Origin: Blautia hydrogenotrophica DSM 10507
Lineage (GTDB): Bacteria; Bacillota; Clostridia; Lachnospirales; Lachnospiraceae
Assembly: GCF_034356035.1 (NCBI RefSeq)
Contig: NZ_CP136423.1
Coordinates: forward strand, 2,232,001-2,296,000
Direction of reading: 5' to 3'
Length of the DNA stretch: 64,000 nucleotides
Positions 35,585 to 46,685 of the stretch are shown here, one piece after another (positions within the stretch are counted from its first letter, which is position 1; each line of letters begins with the position of its first letter). The position numbers and the translations under genes were made by a program. The notes below the pieces were generated by a model. The model was given only the letters and a program-made list of their open reading frames with translations, was not told where the DNA came from and did not search any database.

Positions 35585-38500
35585 TTACTGTTCCTCTAAA
35601 AGCCTCTCGCATCCGTTCCAGTGATAGGAAATCACAGTCACCGTCCCTGAATTTCCTGGCCGATACAGTTCTGAAATATTTAAATTTTTCACCGATCTGT
35701 AGCAGCCCCAGAGAATTTGAGAATTCATGATGTAATCAAATCCCATTTTCTGCATTAATTGAAAGATACTCTCGATATTCTTGTCGTCCACTCCGGCAAA
35801 AGCCTCGTCCAGCGCAAGAATTCTGGGATGGTCTACATTCTGCGCCTTCTGATACTGCGCATTGACAGCGGCAAACAATGGCACATACATTGCCATCGCC
35901 TTCTCCCCTCCGCTAAAACGGTGAAACGCGCTGTTCGTAAGTTCTTTTCTGCGCTCTTGACCCCTGTAATAATACATGTGAAATTCAAACCACTGGCGGT
36001 AATCCAGGGCTCCCCTGATTAAATCCATATAGTTGACCACCTGTCCACTGTCCTGAAGCTTCTGCTTTTCTGCATAAATTTTTGCTCTGAAGTGCCTGGT
36101 GATTTTTTCCATATCTTCCGCCATCAACCGTCCTTTTTCTTTTAGCAGCAGTTCATTCAACTGTTGAACTTCTAATTCATAAGCACCTTCCGCCGGTCTA
36201 GGTTTCCACTCCAAGGAAAAGTCAGTCCCATAGAAGTATCCATTTCCCTCATCAAAGACGACATCGCTCTCACCCATCTTTGGCTCTCCTGAATACGCCT
36301 GCTCAATTTTCTTCCCAGAGAATCCGATAGAATTTCCTCAAAAAGCTCCCTGTCCCTCTGCCGTATCAACAGCTCTGTACTCTCCACAGTCTCTTTCAAA
36401 AGCCTGTAAAATACTTCTAAGGATACCTTCTTTCCCTTCCATGTGGCCATAAGCACCTGTCTTTTGCCCCAAAAACCGTCTACACGTCTCTGTGAGGACT
36501 CCTCCATGCAAATTCCATATCCACAAAGCGTACCGAGATGCTCGTGAAAACTCTTCATCAGAGCGGCCAGCATCTCCGCAGCTGACCGATTCTCATCGGC
36601 ACTCCGCATCCATTGAACTGCCTTTTGAATTCTCTCACACTTTGGAACCTCATCCATCTCCTTTACCAGCCCCAAAGCCAGCTCTGCCTCAAAACATTCC
36701 TTCTCTCTCTTTTCCGTCTCTGCCCACTCCTTAGCTTCCAGCCAAAGCTGCCCCTTTTCTTTTTCCAAAGCTGCCCCCTCACTTTCGAGAACCGCCAGAC
36801 TGATCAAAGTATCCTGCCTCTGCTCCTCCTGGTCGAACAGCTCCTCCTTGATCTGTTTCAATCGCCTAACTTTTTCTCGAGCCCCAGTTTTTTTCAAATG
36901 TTCTTCCATTCCCAAGGCCAAAACGTCCAGCTCTTGAAGTATACACTCGCTTCTTCTTAGACAATCAGAATTTTTCCTTATCTCCTGTTCCTCTCGCTCC
37001 AAAAGCTCCTGAACATGAAAACACCGATTTTCTTCCATCTCCTGCCGGAGCTTCGCGCGCTCCCATTCGCCTAACTGCGCAATATACAAGGAAATTTCTT
37101 CTTTGACTCTAATATAATCTTCCAGCTTTCTCCCATAAGGCAGAAGTCTGCACAGCTTTGTCGCTACCTTTTCGCACTCATCATAGATTCTTTTTGCCTG
37201 AGCGGCTGCCCTCTCCTGGGGCTGTGCCTCTGCCTCCCACCATTCCAAAGCTTCTCGACGCACCTGTGCCCTTCCAATCGCCTTCTCCAATTCTGCAAAT
37301 GTCGGAACCGCTTTATATTCTTCATCCAGCCTAAAAAGTCTTTGTTCCACGTATTTTAACCGGGTATCCCAATTCTCCAGCTCTTTTTCTGCCTCGGCCA
37401 GCTCGCATTTTCTCTCTCTCAGAATTTTTTGCTTTTCCTCTTCTCTGGTCTTCTCTCCTATATACCGCGCCTTCTCCCAGGTACCATAGCCCTCCAAAAT
37501 CCCCTGTTCAAAATAGCCATTGTCATACAGAACCAGACGACCGTCGAAGCCTTTCTCATCCAATTTTACCTTCTGCCGGGACAGACAGCTTAACAGGCGT
37601 CCTACCGCCTGTCTTAGCGTCTGGCTTCCCACATCAGCGGGAATCAAATAGGGGAATCTCTCTTCTTTTAGAGAGCTTTCTTCTTTGAATCCTCCTGGAT
37701 TTAACAATACAACAGCAATTCCCCGAAGCTCCCGGACTGCCCTTTTATAATCTTCCTCAGCTATCACCAATGCATCCAGCAGTCCTGACGCCGCCAGTTG
37801 TCCCTCCACCCTCTTTCTCGTCTCCGAGTCCAAATTTTCCGCAAACTCCACTGTCTCATAAAAAAACAGACAGGAAATCCCCTTCTTCTCCAAAAACTCC
37901 CTAGCCTGTTCTTGTCTGTCAGAGACCCTCCTGTCTCGCTCTTCTTTCAAACCTTGAATCTTTATGCGGCCCTCTATCTGCTGTTCTTTGAGGCTTCGTC
38001 GTTCCCGTTCCAAGACTTCTTTCTTTTTCCACCAGATTGCCCTCAGCACGCTTCGTATGTCTTCATAGTCACCAGGCCCCTGATACTGCTCTATTTTTCC
38101 CAGTATCTTTTTCAAATCCTTCTTTCCGATTTCCAGCTCCTGATTGTCTTCAGCCGCCATCAGAAGTCGTTCTGCCAGCCATTCCCTACACGCCTCCACC
38201 TGCCGGTCAGCCTCTCGCCAACTTTTTTGAGCCTCTTGCACTTCTGCTAGAATTTTCTGATACCGTTCCTCTTGTTCACTCCATTTTTTTTGCGCGCCTC
38301 TTGACTCTCCCAAGACCTGCTGTACGCCTTCCACCTGACACTTCAACTCTGTGAGTTCCCGGTATACCTCCTGCACTTTGGCACTCTCACCACCTGTAGG
38401 CCCAGATTCTTTTAACTTTTCATGGCAGGGAATCTCAATGATACCGTTTCTCTGCTCTAGATCACGAAACAGTCTTTCGGCATTTGACCGGTACTCTTCC

Positions 38501-39636
38501 TTTTTCAGCCGGCTAAACTGAAATTCTCTGCTAAGAGATAACTGTCTTTTCTTTCCCCATTCTATCTGTTCCAGTAACCGGTCTCGTTCTTTTTCCTCCT
38601 GCTTTTTCTGCTCTCGGATGCCATTCAGTCTGTCTATGGAAGCCTCGACCTCATCCAGATAAAACGTACTCTTTTCTCGCTCCAAAAGCTGAATTTTCTC
38701 TTCTAGCTTTCTGCTTTTTCGTTCCTTGGCTCTTTGGTTTTCTTTTTTCTCCTTTAACTCTCGCTCCTTTTGTTCCAAGAGCCCGGCCGCCTGACATGCC
38801 TTTTCTTTCGCCTCCTCATAGGCCTTCGCTTTTTTCCCTAGCATATAGAGATTATAGCGAAGATACTCCTTTCGAAGTGCCGTCAAGTCCTCAAAAGCTC
38901 TTTTTAGACTCATCAGCCGGTCTTGAATATCATCCATATTCTCCATAGTCTCAGCCATTGGGCGCAGATCTTCATTGGACAAAGGCCAAAGAGATTCTTC
39001 CAAAACCTCATACACCTTCGATGGACTCAATTCCTTAGACAACTTAGGAGCACGTACTTTGACCAACAAGCGTATCATCTGCTGATACTGCTCCACGCAA
39101 GGGAATCCAAAAAGATAGCGATTCACCAGCTCCATATACTCCCTCTGTGTCTCCGTAAAAAAATTGATTCCTTCCAGCTTCTGCCTCAGTTCCCTCTTCG
39201 TGCAGGGAATCTTTCTTCCGCCCACATCCCGACACAGCTTTATCTCATAACCCACTCTGCGTCCATCCAACAGAAGGAACCCCCAAAAAGCCATGGGCTT
39301 TCCTCTTTGCGCTTTCTGCCCAATTCCGATGGTCCGGTACTGCTGCCTATTTTCCCTCTTAAATTCCAAAAATAGATAGCCTGTGGCTTCTTCTTTCTCA
39401 CCATCCCCTAAAAGATAGTACTCCATCTTTCGCGAATTTGAGCCAAAAGGGTCCAGACGACCTGGAGAACGGTCTCCATCTAAAATAAAGGGAATCAAGC
39501 TCTGAGTTGTGACAGATTTTCCCGATCCATTCTGACCACGCAGCAGCAGCCTTCCATCTGCAAATAAAAAAGTCTCCTCATCATACAACCAAAAATTTAT
39601 GAATCCCATTCGGTGCATATGCCAGCGGTTACTCAT
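35585..39636 (-). pseudogene. jetC: Wadjet type II JetC (TIGR02680, MukB/SMC-like ATPase), frameshifted
   Basis: About 1,350 codons over two frames. The first frame (39636 to about 36217) has Walker A GQNGSGKS at residues 34-41 and a long Glu/Lys/Arg-rich coiled coil. The second (to 35585) has the signature FSGGEKAM, Walker B ILALDEAFAGVDD and a normal end. The switch is at the A-tract 36217-36220: the first frame reads MGLTF then PWSGN, the second SLEWKPRP. One T lost from a five-T run, or a minus-1 slip at U-UUU, restores a continuous protein. Start at MSNRWHMHR with GGAGAGGAGG upstream; overlaps jetB. Confidence 0.85.
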
Positions 39637-40765
39637 CCGTTTTATCCTCCTCTCCAACGAAATCGGTGAGATAGGAGCCTATAAATTTTCCGCAGGCCGG
39701 ATAGAAAATCACTCTCTCCCCTTGAAGTTCCGCCAACATCCAGGATTTCATATATTCCAAAATGCCTCGCTCCAATTTTGAGATTTCCATCTCCCCAAAC
39801 TCTTTGTTCCAGACCGCTTTTTCTCTTTCCTGACACCTTCGTACCAGCCCTTGAAACTCTCTTCTAAAAATACTGACACAGTCTCCGGCGTCTCTTTCCA
39901 GATGCCGATTCTCCACCTCTTTGCGTATTTCTTTACAGACAGTCAGGACGACCTCACTGAGCATACTCTCCTCAGGGTGCAGCTCTCCCATACGCTCTTC
40001 TTCATACACGTAAAAGGCCGCATTTCGATGGAGATGAAGGCTACCTCCCAACTTTTCTCCCAACACTCTTTGTATCCGCATTCTCTCCGCCTTCAAATAC
40101 GACGCATCCTTGTTTTCTGTAGATATCCAGTAAAACGCCGGTGCAGTCACCAATTGTCTATATACCCTCTGGGTCTTGCTCTGTTCCGTATCCGTCTCGA
40201 AACAAGCAGCAGCCTCAAAATCCCGACACGACGAAAATGTTTCGATACTGCGCCCAAAATTCACTGCAAAATATCGGGATAAACCCGTATTCTCATAGAG
40301 CACTTCTCGCTCCGTCCCATCGGCCACCCGCTCACTGTTCCCATCGTTCACTTTCAACAGGCCCCTGTTTTCTGCAACCTGCAAAACCCTCACCAGCGAT
40401 CTGCGCTGAGCATACATCGTCCAATCCACTTCCATATATTCCTGAAGCTGTGTTTCCAGTACTTCCAGCATCTCTGACAGAAGAAATTGCTCTCCTTCCT
40501 CCCGCTCCTCCAAATAAATCAGCAGTGCACAAAAAATAATATAATCTTGAATTCGAGTAAACTGAGTAACTCCCATAAAGCCTTTCGCATGGGTAGGTAT
40601 TTTTTCCAGCTTTATGATCTTCTCATTGGCAATCAGCTTCCATCCTAGCTGTTCTGTGACAAATCCGCGGATTTTTTCTGCTTCCCTTTGAATTTTTCTG
40701 TACAGTTCTCTGTCTTTTTTCTTTTCAATCCAAAATCTTTCTATCAACGCTCTAAATGTCTCCAT
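39629..40765 (-). CDS. jetB: Wadjet type II JetB (TIGR02678 family)
   Basis: A 378-residue protein, intact. ALIERFWIEKKKDRELYRKI and TEQLGWKLIANEKIIKLEKIP match the TIGR02678 N-terminus. By analogy with MukE, it should link JetA kleisin to the JetC ATPase in a plasmid-surveying complex. Overlaps jetA (14 nt) and jetC (8 nt). A TTG at 40780 is another possible start, but its context is worse than the ATG used here. Confidence 0.85.
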   Translation of the reverse strand: METFRALIERFWIEKKKDRELYRKIQREAEKIRGFVTEQLGWKLIANEKIIKLEKIPTHAKGFMGVTQFTRIQDYIIFCALLIYLEEREEGEQFLLSEMLEVLETQLQEYMEVDWTMYAQRRSLVRVLQVAENRGLLKVNDGNSERVADGTEREVLYENTGLSRYFAVNFGRSIETFSSCRDFEAAACFETDTEQSKTQRVYRQLVTAPAFYWISTENKDASYLKAERMRIQRVLGEKLGGSLHLHRNAAFYVYEEERMGELHPEESMLSEVVLTVCKEIRKEVENRHLERDAGDCVSIFRREFQGLVRRCQEREKAVWNKEFGEMEISKLERGILEYMKSWMLAELQGERVIFYPACGKFIGSYLTDFVGEEDKTDE

Positions 40766-42239
40766 CTTCTCTTGCCCCAAACATCAGAATATAGTTCGGC
40801 ATACTGAAATCGCCATCCTCACAGTGCAAAGTACACCTGCTGTCCGTACGTTGTAGCTGATAGAACTTCCCGCTCTCCGTCACTCCTCTACCAGAACCGG
40901 ACAGCATCGCCGTCTCAATCCACCGCAGCAACAATGCTCTCGTCTCTTTTGAGATTTTTCCCTCGATCTTGGACAGCTCTAGACAACCTCCCTGGATATA
41001 CTGTGTTACTGTATACAATTCTTCCTCGCTTCTTTTAAGATACTCTCTCCTTTGACTTTTCTTTCTCTCTCCTTTATCCTCAAAGCCAGTTCTCTCCAAT
41101 CTAGAACCGTGCCTTCTCCTGCGCGGCCTCAGCCAAAACTCCATAGCCTCTTCCTCATAAGTACTGCTATAGATGCTTTCTGTCGACCTATCTTTGCAAA
41201 CTCTAAAATGTCTGACTTGTTGAATTCCAAAGAGGTGAGCAGCCAGGCAGTGTGCCTCTTCCAAATCCTCACACTCCCTAAACAGCCGGATAAATTTCTG
41301 ATAATCATTTTTTCGGCTGACACTCCAACTCTGGGCCTGAACAATGAGAGCCGCGTTCTGTATGATTTTTCTGATGATCTCATCTGTAATCTCCAGAACG
41401 CGGCTACACTCACTTGGCTCTGTCTCACTCAAAAACCATTGCCGCAAAGCTGCCCATCCTCCAAATACATTTTCCCTCACAGATTCTTTGACGGCCTCTT
41501 TGTCCTTTGAACCTGGAAATAGGATATCCCTCTCACACAATACCACCCGTTCTAAGATTTCAGCTGCCTGTTCCCCGGATATTTCCTTGAGCACAGCTTC
41601 AATCCTCGACGCATTTACCCGAAGCTCCTGAACAAACTCCTTCAGATAAGTGACAAGCCGGTCTTTATGCAAAATAAACTCCACAGATTTTAAGATTTTA
41701 TCTGAATTTTCCGAATAAAATTCACTCAGATAATCCTGGTAGTTCTGATTCAGACGCTGAAAGTCTTCCTGAAGATTCCTCCACCATTGGCCGGTCTCTC
41801 TCGTTGAAGCACTCTTTATCCTTTCCATATCCATAAGCGCCTCCTCGATTCTCATCAGATAACAAGATGAGAGATTCCCACTTTCCCGATACCTGTTTTC
41901 CAATTTCACTGTCAGTCTCTCAATCTCCACAGCGTTCTCCGTCATGGAATAGCGAAATTGCCTGTTCTTATACTCTGCGATCGTGCGTACATGCTTCAGC
42001 TCCTGGACGGCAATCAGATTCTTCCACTCCACCAGCATTCTCAAATCCTGTTTCAGCTTCTGTGCAGGATATTCTTCAAACCCCGGACAGGCACGCAGCA
42101 GGCTCAGCACCTCTCTTTCATAGAGCTGAAAATGCATTTTCTCATATTCACGATAAAAAATTCTCATGATTCTTCTGTACTGCAAGGTATTTCCAGTGGA
42201 AAGGTAAGCCGCTTCCTGTATCGCTTCTAAACGTTTCAA
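40752..42239 (-). CDS. jetA: Wadjet type II JetA (TIGR02677 family)
   Basis: A 495-residue protein, intact. AYLSTGNTLQYRRIMRIFYREYEKM at the N-terminus and the later FRLFRECEDLEEAHCLAAHLFG-type region are diagnostic of TIGR02677 (kleisin/MukF-like subunit). It starts with TTG, placed 5 nt after GGGAGGAG; no better ATG is available. First gene of the operon, behind a consensus promoter. Confidence 0.87.
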   Translation of the reverse strand: MKRLEAIQEAAYLSTGNTLQYRRIMRIFYREYEKMHFQLYEREVLSLLRACPGFEEYPAQKLKQDLRMLVEWKNLIAVQELKHVRTIAEYKNRQFRYSMTENAVEIERLTVKLENRYRESGNLSSCYLMRIEEALMDMERIKSASTRETGQWWRNLQEDFQRLNQNYQDYLSEFYSENSDKILKSVEFILHKDRLVTYLKEFVQELRVNASRIEAVLKEISGEQAAEILERVVLCERDILFPGSKDKEAVKESVRENVFGGWAALRQWFLSETEPSECSRVLEITDEIIRKIIQNAALIVQAQSWSVSRKNDYQKFIRLFRECEDLEEAHCLAAHLFGIQQVRHFRVCKDRSTESIYSSTYEEEAMEFWLRPRRRRHGSRLERTGFEDKGERKKSQRREYLKRSEEELYTVTQYIQGGCLELSKIEGKISKETRALLLRWIETAMLSGSGRGVTESGKFYQLQRTDSRCTLHCEDGDFSMPNYILMFGAREDGDI

Positions 42240-42306
42240 CTTTCTCCTCCCTTCTCTGTGTTTTAGTCAAAAAAATTCACTTTCACCGATATTTCCACAC
42301 GAAAAT

Positions 42307-42335
42307 ATTATATATTAGAGCGAAATTTCTGTCAA
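42307..42335 (-). promoter_or_regulatory. jet operon promoter, full consensus
   Basis: Minus strand TTGACA, 17-nt spacer, TATAAT, both hexamers perfect. It predicts strong unregulated transcription of the jet genes. Confidence 0.85.
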
Positions 42336-42364
42336 TTTCCAGGTATGAATCCTGTAATATAAAA

Positions 42365-42469
42365 GTAACTACTCATCCATATCGGGCTTAACTATGAGCG
42401 AAGATTCCGACGCATATGCAGCGAAAAAGCTACTACTGCGAATCTAAACTCACGTGGCTGAATAGTTGC
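42365..42469. repeat. MITE-like repeat, family M (copy M5)
   Basis: Ends GTAACTACTCATCCAT and TGGCTGAATAGTTGC, 105 bp, between the jet promoter and the queA terminator. The interior shares no long stretch with M2 or M6. Confidence 0.7.
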
Positions 42470-42473
42470 ATAT

Positions 42474-42514
42474 AAAAACCTGACAGCCAAATCTCCTTAA
42501 CTGTCAGGTTTTAT
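42474..42514 (-). terminator. queA terminator
   Basis: AAAACCTGACAG / CTGTCAGGTTTT; good stem with T-rich and A-rich flanks. Confidence 0.85.
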
Positions 42515-42548
42515 CTCAATCTCTATCTTGTTGAACAGCATCTAGCCT

Positions 42549-43574
42549 CTACACGATGAACATCGCGTCGCCGAATGAAAAAAAACGATACCGCTCGCGG
42601 ACTGCCTCCTTATAGGCAGCCATAATCTTCTCTTTCCCCGCAAATGCCGATACCAGCATCAGCAAGGTGGATTCCGGAAGGTGGAAATTTGTAATCAGCC
42701 CATCCATAATTTTAAACTGATAACCTGGATAGATAAAAATCTCTGTCCAGCCACTTCCTGCCTGAAGCTTTCCTTCTTCATCCGTAGCTGACTCCAAAGT
42801 CCTACAGCTTGTGGTGCCCACGCAGATCACCCTGCCACCGTTTCTCTTCGTCTCATTGACAAGCGCAGCCTGCTCCTGTTCAACCACATAGAACTCTGAA
42901 TGCATATGATGCTCGGCAACATCCTCCACCTTCACCGGGCGAAACGTTCCCAACCCCACATGAAGCGTCACATGGGCAATTTTCACCCCCATTTCCTTCA
43001 CTCTCTGCAACAGCTCAGGAGTGAAATGCAGCCCTGCCGTGGGCGCCGCTGCTGAACCTTCGTGTTTGGCATAGACGGTCTGATAGCGATTCTTATCTTT
43101 CAATTTATGAGTAATATATGGAGGCAAAGGCATCTCGCCCAACTGATCTAAAATCTCCTCAAAAATTCCTTCATATTGGAATTGTATCAAACGATTCCCT
43201 TCCTCAACCACATCCAAAATCTCTCCGCATAAAATCCCGTCTCCAAAAATCAGCTTTGTACCCACTTTCGCCTTCTTCCCGGGTTTTACCAGAGTCTCCC
43301 AGACATCGTTTTCCCTTCTCTTTAACAGCAGCAGCTCAATGACTGCTCCTGTGTCCTCTTTGCGGCCGAACAGTCTGGCCGGTATCACTTTTGTGTCATT
43401 GATGACCAGACAGTCTCCCGGTTTTAGATACGTTAGAATATCCTGAAATGTTCCATGGGAAATCTCCCCGGTCCGCCGGTCTAGATGCAGCAGACGAGAG
43501 CTGCTTCTGTCCTCTAAGGGGTCCTGCGCAATCAGCTCCTGGGGAAGTTCGTAGTAAAAATCGGATGTTTTCAT
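42549..43574 (-). CDS. queA: S-adenosylmethionine:tRNA ribosyltransferase-isomerase
   Basis: A 341-residue enzyme that transfers and isomerises ribose from SAM to preQ1-tRNA in queuosine synthesis. [23 protein letters not shown] at the N-terminus, [17 protein letters not shown] and [13 protein letters not shown] are hallmark blocks. The ATG at 43574 follows AAGGAG; a GTG one codon earlier is less likely. Ten bases separate it from the phosphatase gene upstream. Confidence 0.96.
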   Translation of the reverse strand: MKTSDFYYELPQELIAQDPLEDRSSSRLLHLDRRTGEISHGTFQDILTYLKPGDCLVINDTKVIPARLFGRKEDTGAVIELLLLKRRENDVWETLVKPGKKAKVGTKLIFGDGILCGEILDVVEEGNRLIQFQYEGIFEEILDQLGEMPLPPYITHKLKDKNRYQTVYAKHEGSAAAPTAGLHFTPELLQRVKEMGVKIAHVTLHVGLGTFRPVKVEDVAEHHMHSEFYVVEQEQAALVNETKRNGGRVICVGTTSCRTLESATDEEGKLQAGSGWTEIFIYPGYQFKIMDGLITNFHLPESTLLMLVSAFAGKEKIMAAYKEAVRERYRFFSFGDAMFIV

Positions 43575-43586
43575 CACTTTCTCCTT

Positions 43587-44192
43587 CTAATAGTAGACTC
43601 TGTCCGCTTCCACAACGACACTCTCGCCGTCTTTCACATCCACAATGTTGACACTGCAGTTCGGCGGAACCTCACCATGCCAAAAATCATGGTCCCCGTA
43701 GACGTTCTGCATGATAGCCCGGGAAGCACAGCCGTGAGAGGAGATCAGAATCGTATAGTTCTCATATTCCTGTTTCTTCACAAGCTCTTCCCAAAATTCT
43801 TTTGTCCTCTTACAGACATCCATGATACTCTCTCCATCCTGCGGAGCCGTATAATTCCACGGGTCGGCATAAAATCTATGCAGGTTTTCAGAGTACTGAG
43901 GCCGATCACTCGCCGACTCCTGGGTTCCCTCCATAATACCGAAACAGATCTCCTGAATTCTCGGTTCCTCTATCCACGGAACCTGCCTATCTCCAATCAC
44001 TAACCTGGCAGTCTCCTTCGCACGGCACAAAGGACTGGTAATCACCAAGTCAAATTTTATCTCTTTTAGAGCTTCGCCAGTCACCTTGGCTAAAGCCCTT
44101 CCCTTTTCGTTTAAGGGGATATCGGCAATGCCCTGAATTTTTTTCAGGGCATTCCACGACGTCTCACCATGTCTCATGATATACAGTCTCAT
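43587..44192 (-). CDS. Histidine phosphatase family protein
   Basis: A 201-residue phosphoglycerate-mutase-like phosphatase. The RHG motif is MRHGETSWN at residues 7-15 and the second catalytic His lies in LISSHGCASRAI. It may act on a small phosphate ester; the substrate is not given by the sequence. It sits between pheT (2-nt gap) and queA (10-nt gap), so all three are probably one transcript with pheS. Confidence 0.92.
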   Translation of the reverse strand: MRLYIMRHGETSWNALKKIQGIADIPLNEKGRALAKVTGEALKEIKFDLVITSPLCRAKETARLVIGDRQVPWIEEPRIQEICFGIMEGTQESASDRPQYSENLHRFYADPWNYTAPQDGESIMDVCKRTKEFWEELVKKQEYENYTILISSHGCASRAIMQNVYGDHDFWHGEVPPNCSVNIVDVKDGESVVVEADRVYY

Positions 44193-44193
44193 C

Positions 44194-46608
44194 TTAACTT
44201 CTCAGCTCAATTCCCAGACCTTCCAGTCCGTTCAATATTTTCTTCATAGCTGCTGTCACATCCGCGTCCTCTAATGTACGGTCTTTAGAACGGAATACGA
44301 TACTGTAAGCCATAGATTTAAAGCCTTCTTTAATCTGATTTCCTTCATAGATATCAAACAGCTCATAGCTCTCCAGAATCTTTCCACCTCGTTCTTCCAG
44401 AATCTTCTCAATATCCCCAGCCATCACATTCTTAGGAACCACCATACTGATATCGCGCAGTACAGCCGGATACTTGGTCAAATCTTCAAACTTATAGTCA
44501 AAAGTAGCCAGTTCTATCACTGTCGGAATGTCTATCACTGCTACATAAACCCTTGTTTTCATCCCATAACTCTCAGCGACCAGCGGATGCACCTCTCCTA
44601 GATACCCCAAAAGTCTGCCATCATAATAAACATTCGCCTGACGTCCTGGATGGAGATAATTCTTTCCGGAATTCGGAGCGTAAGATACCTTTTTCTTCAT
44701 TCCTACTTTCTCAAAGAACTCCTCACACACACCTTTCATCGTGTAGAAATCTCCCTCGCCGTACATGCCCAGAGTCAATTCCACTCTCTCATCTGCCAAT
44801 TCTGTCAAAGGCAAAGATTTCGGCAGATACACCTTCGCCAGCTCATACAGCCGCACATCTTTATTACGTCTTCTGTAATTCGTCTCCAAGGAAGACAGCA
44901 TTCCATTCAACGGAAGCGTCTTCATAATACTAAAGTCTTCTCCCAACGGATTACGGATTTTCACGGCCTGTCTCAACGGATCATCCGCGTCCAGGCGCAG
45001 TTTGTCAAATACCTTCGGACTCTCAAAAGAATAGGTCATTGCCTGGGAAAATCCACAGTACTCCGCCACATCCTGAGCCACCTTCTCAATCTTTCTACAA
45101 AACGGCAGAAAACCAGTCAGTTCGGAACTTGGAATCGTTGACGGAATTTTGTCATATCCGTAAAATCTGGCCACTTCCTCCGCTAAGTCCGCCGTACAGT
45201 GCACATCCTGACGGAAGGTAGGAACAATGATATTCTCTTTCGTCTCATCTGGATAAAGTTCTACTCTTTCCAGATATCCCAGCATTTCCTCCGCGCTGAT
45301 ATCAATACCAATGAGTGCATTGATTTTATCCGGCTCAAATGGCACCTTCCATGGCTCTTTGTGCTCGTAACATACGTCCACAACTCCGCCGATTACCTCT
45401 CCTGCACCCAGCTCTTCCATCAATTGGCACGCACGGTTTACCGCCTCCAATGCAGTATTCGGGTCCAGACCTTTCTCAAACTTACTGGAAGCATCCGTCA
45501 CATGTCCCAGCTTTTTAGAAGACTTTCTGATATTTACTCCGTTGAAGCAGGCGCCCTCAAACAATACCGTCTTCACTTCATCCGTAATCATCGAGTTCTC
45601 ACCACCCATGATGCCGGCGATACCTACTGGCTTATTCTCATCACAGATCATCAATATGGAATCATCTAACACATGCTCCTGCCCGTCCAAGGTCACAAAT
45701 TTCTCTCCCTGCTTTGCTCGCTTTACGACAATGTGACTTCCATCAATCTTGTCCAAATCATAGGCATGCATCGGCTGTCCATATTCTTCCATGATATAGT
45801 TGGTAATATCGACCAGATTATTGATGGAACGAATTCCATTGCTAGCCAAGGCTCTTTGCATCCACTTAGGAGATGGACCAATCTTGACATTCTTCACCAC
45901 TCGGGCAGCATACCTTGGACACAAATCTGGATCTTCCACTGTGACTTTCACATAGTCAGAAGTCTTCTCATCGTTTCCAGTCTCAACAATCTTAGGAGGA
46001 CAAAATTTCTTATTGAAAGTCGCAGCCGCCTCCCTCGCAATTCCCAGCGCACTATAACAGTCTACTCGATTCGAAGTGATTTCATATTCAAAAATCACAT
46101 CCCTAAGCCCCAATGCTTCGACGGCATCTTCGCCTACCTGCGCGTCTTCCGGGAAAATGTAGATTCCATACTCCGGAGCCTCCGGATACATGTCACGCGT
46201 GCTGCCTAGCTCTTCGATGGAGCACATCATGCCGTTAGACTCTACTCCTCTTAATTTTCCTTTTCTAATCTCGATTCCTCCCGGTGTCATCTTTCCGTCA
46301 TGACTTCCAGCTACACGGCCACCGTCCAGGACAACCGGTACTTTGTCGCCCTCTTTAATGTTCGGAGCTCCCGTCACAATCTGAATCGTCTCTGTGCCGA
46401 TATTCACCTGACATACCACCAGCTTATCCGCATCTGGGTGCTGCTCAATTTTATCAATCTGACCAATCACAATCTTATCTAAATCCGCATCTGTTCTCTC
46501 ATAACCTTCTACCTTCGTTCCGGTCAGGGTCATCGCATCTGTGTACTCCTGCGGGTCCACATCCAAATCCGGCACATACATTTTCATCCATGATAATGAA
46601 GTATTCAT
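44194..46608 (-). CDS. pheT: Phenylalanyl-tRNA synthetase beta subunit
   Basis: An 804-residue subunit. The N-terminal tRNA-binding domain (IGQIDKIEQHPDADKLVVCQV), B3/B4 editing domain, B5 domain (TFRQDVHCTADLAEEVARFYGYDKIPS) and the C-terminal FDX-ACB anticodon-binding domain are in the usual order. It forms the alpha2-beta2 enzyme with PheS, 77 nt upstream. Confidence 0.97.
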   Translation of the reverse strand: MNTSLSWMKMYVPDLDVDPQEYTDAMTLTGTKVEGYERTDADLDKIVIGQIDKIEQHPDADKLVVCQVNIGTETIQIVTGAPNIKEGDKVPVVLDGGRVAGSHDGKMTPGGIEIRKGKLRGVESNGMMCSIEELGSTRDMYPEAPEYGIYIFPEDAQVGEDAVEALGLRDVIFEYEITSNRVDCYSALGIAREAAATFNKKFCPPKIVETGNDEKTSDYVKVTVEDPDLCPRYAARVVKNVKIGPSPKWMQRALASNGIRSINNLVDITNYIMEEYGQPMHAYDLDKIDGSHIVVKRAKQGEKFVTLDGQEHVLDDSILMICDENKPVGIAGIMGGENSMITDEVKTVLFEGACFNGVNIRKSSKKLGHVTDASSKFEKGLDPNTALEAVNRACQLMEELGAGEVIGGVVDVCYEHKEPWKVPFEPDKINALIGIDISAEEMLGYLERVELYPDETKENIIVPTFRQDVHCTADLAEEVARFYGYDKIPSTIPSSELTGFLPFCRKIEKVAQDVAEYCGFSQAMTYSFESPKVFDKLRLDADDPLRQAVKIRNPLGEDFSIMKTLPLNGMLSSLETNYRRRNKDVRLYELAKVYLPKSLPLTELADERVELTLGMYGEGDFYTMKGVCEEFFEKVGMKKKVSYAPNSGKNYLHPGRQANVYYDGRLLGYLGEVHPLVAESYGMKTRVYVAVIDIPTVIELATFDYKFEDLTKYPAVLRDISMVVPKNVMAGDIEKILEERGGKILESYELFDIYEGNQIKEGFKSMAYSIVFRSKDRTLEDADVTAAMKKILNGLEGLGIELRS

Positions 46609-46685
46609 AGCTTTTCCTCTCTATCTCCAACAATTATATTCTATCTCTCTGCGTCCGTTTTCACGCTCTGTTCACCTCTGGGCAA

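Noticed and set aside
36217-36220. Programmed frameshift in jetC as a firm call
   Set aside because: UUUU allows a slip, but there is no full heptamer and I see no clear stimulatory structure; a simple one-base deletion is as likely.
45673-46209. 178-codon plus-strand frame inside pheT
   Set aside because: Antisense shadow of an intact pheT.
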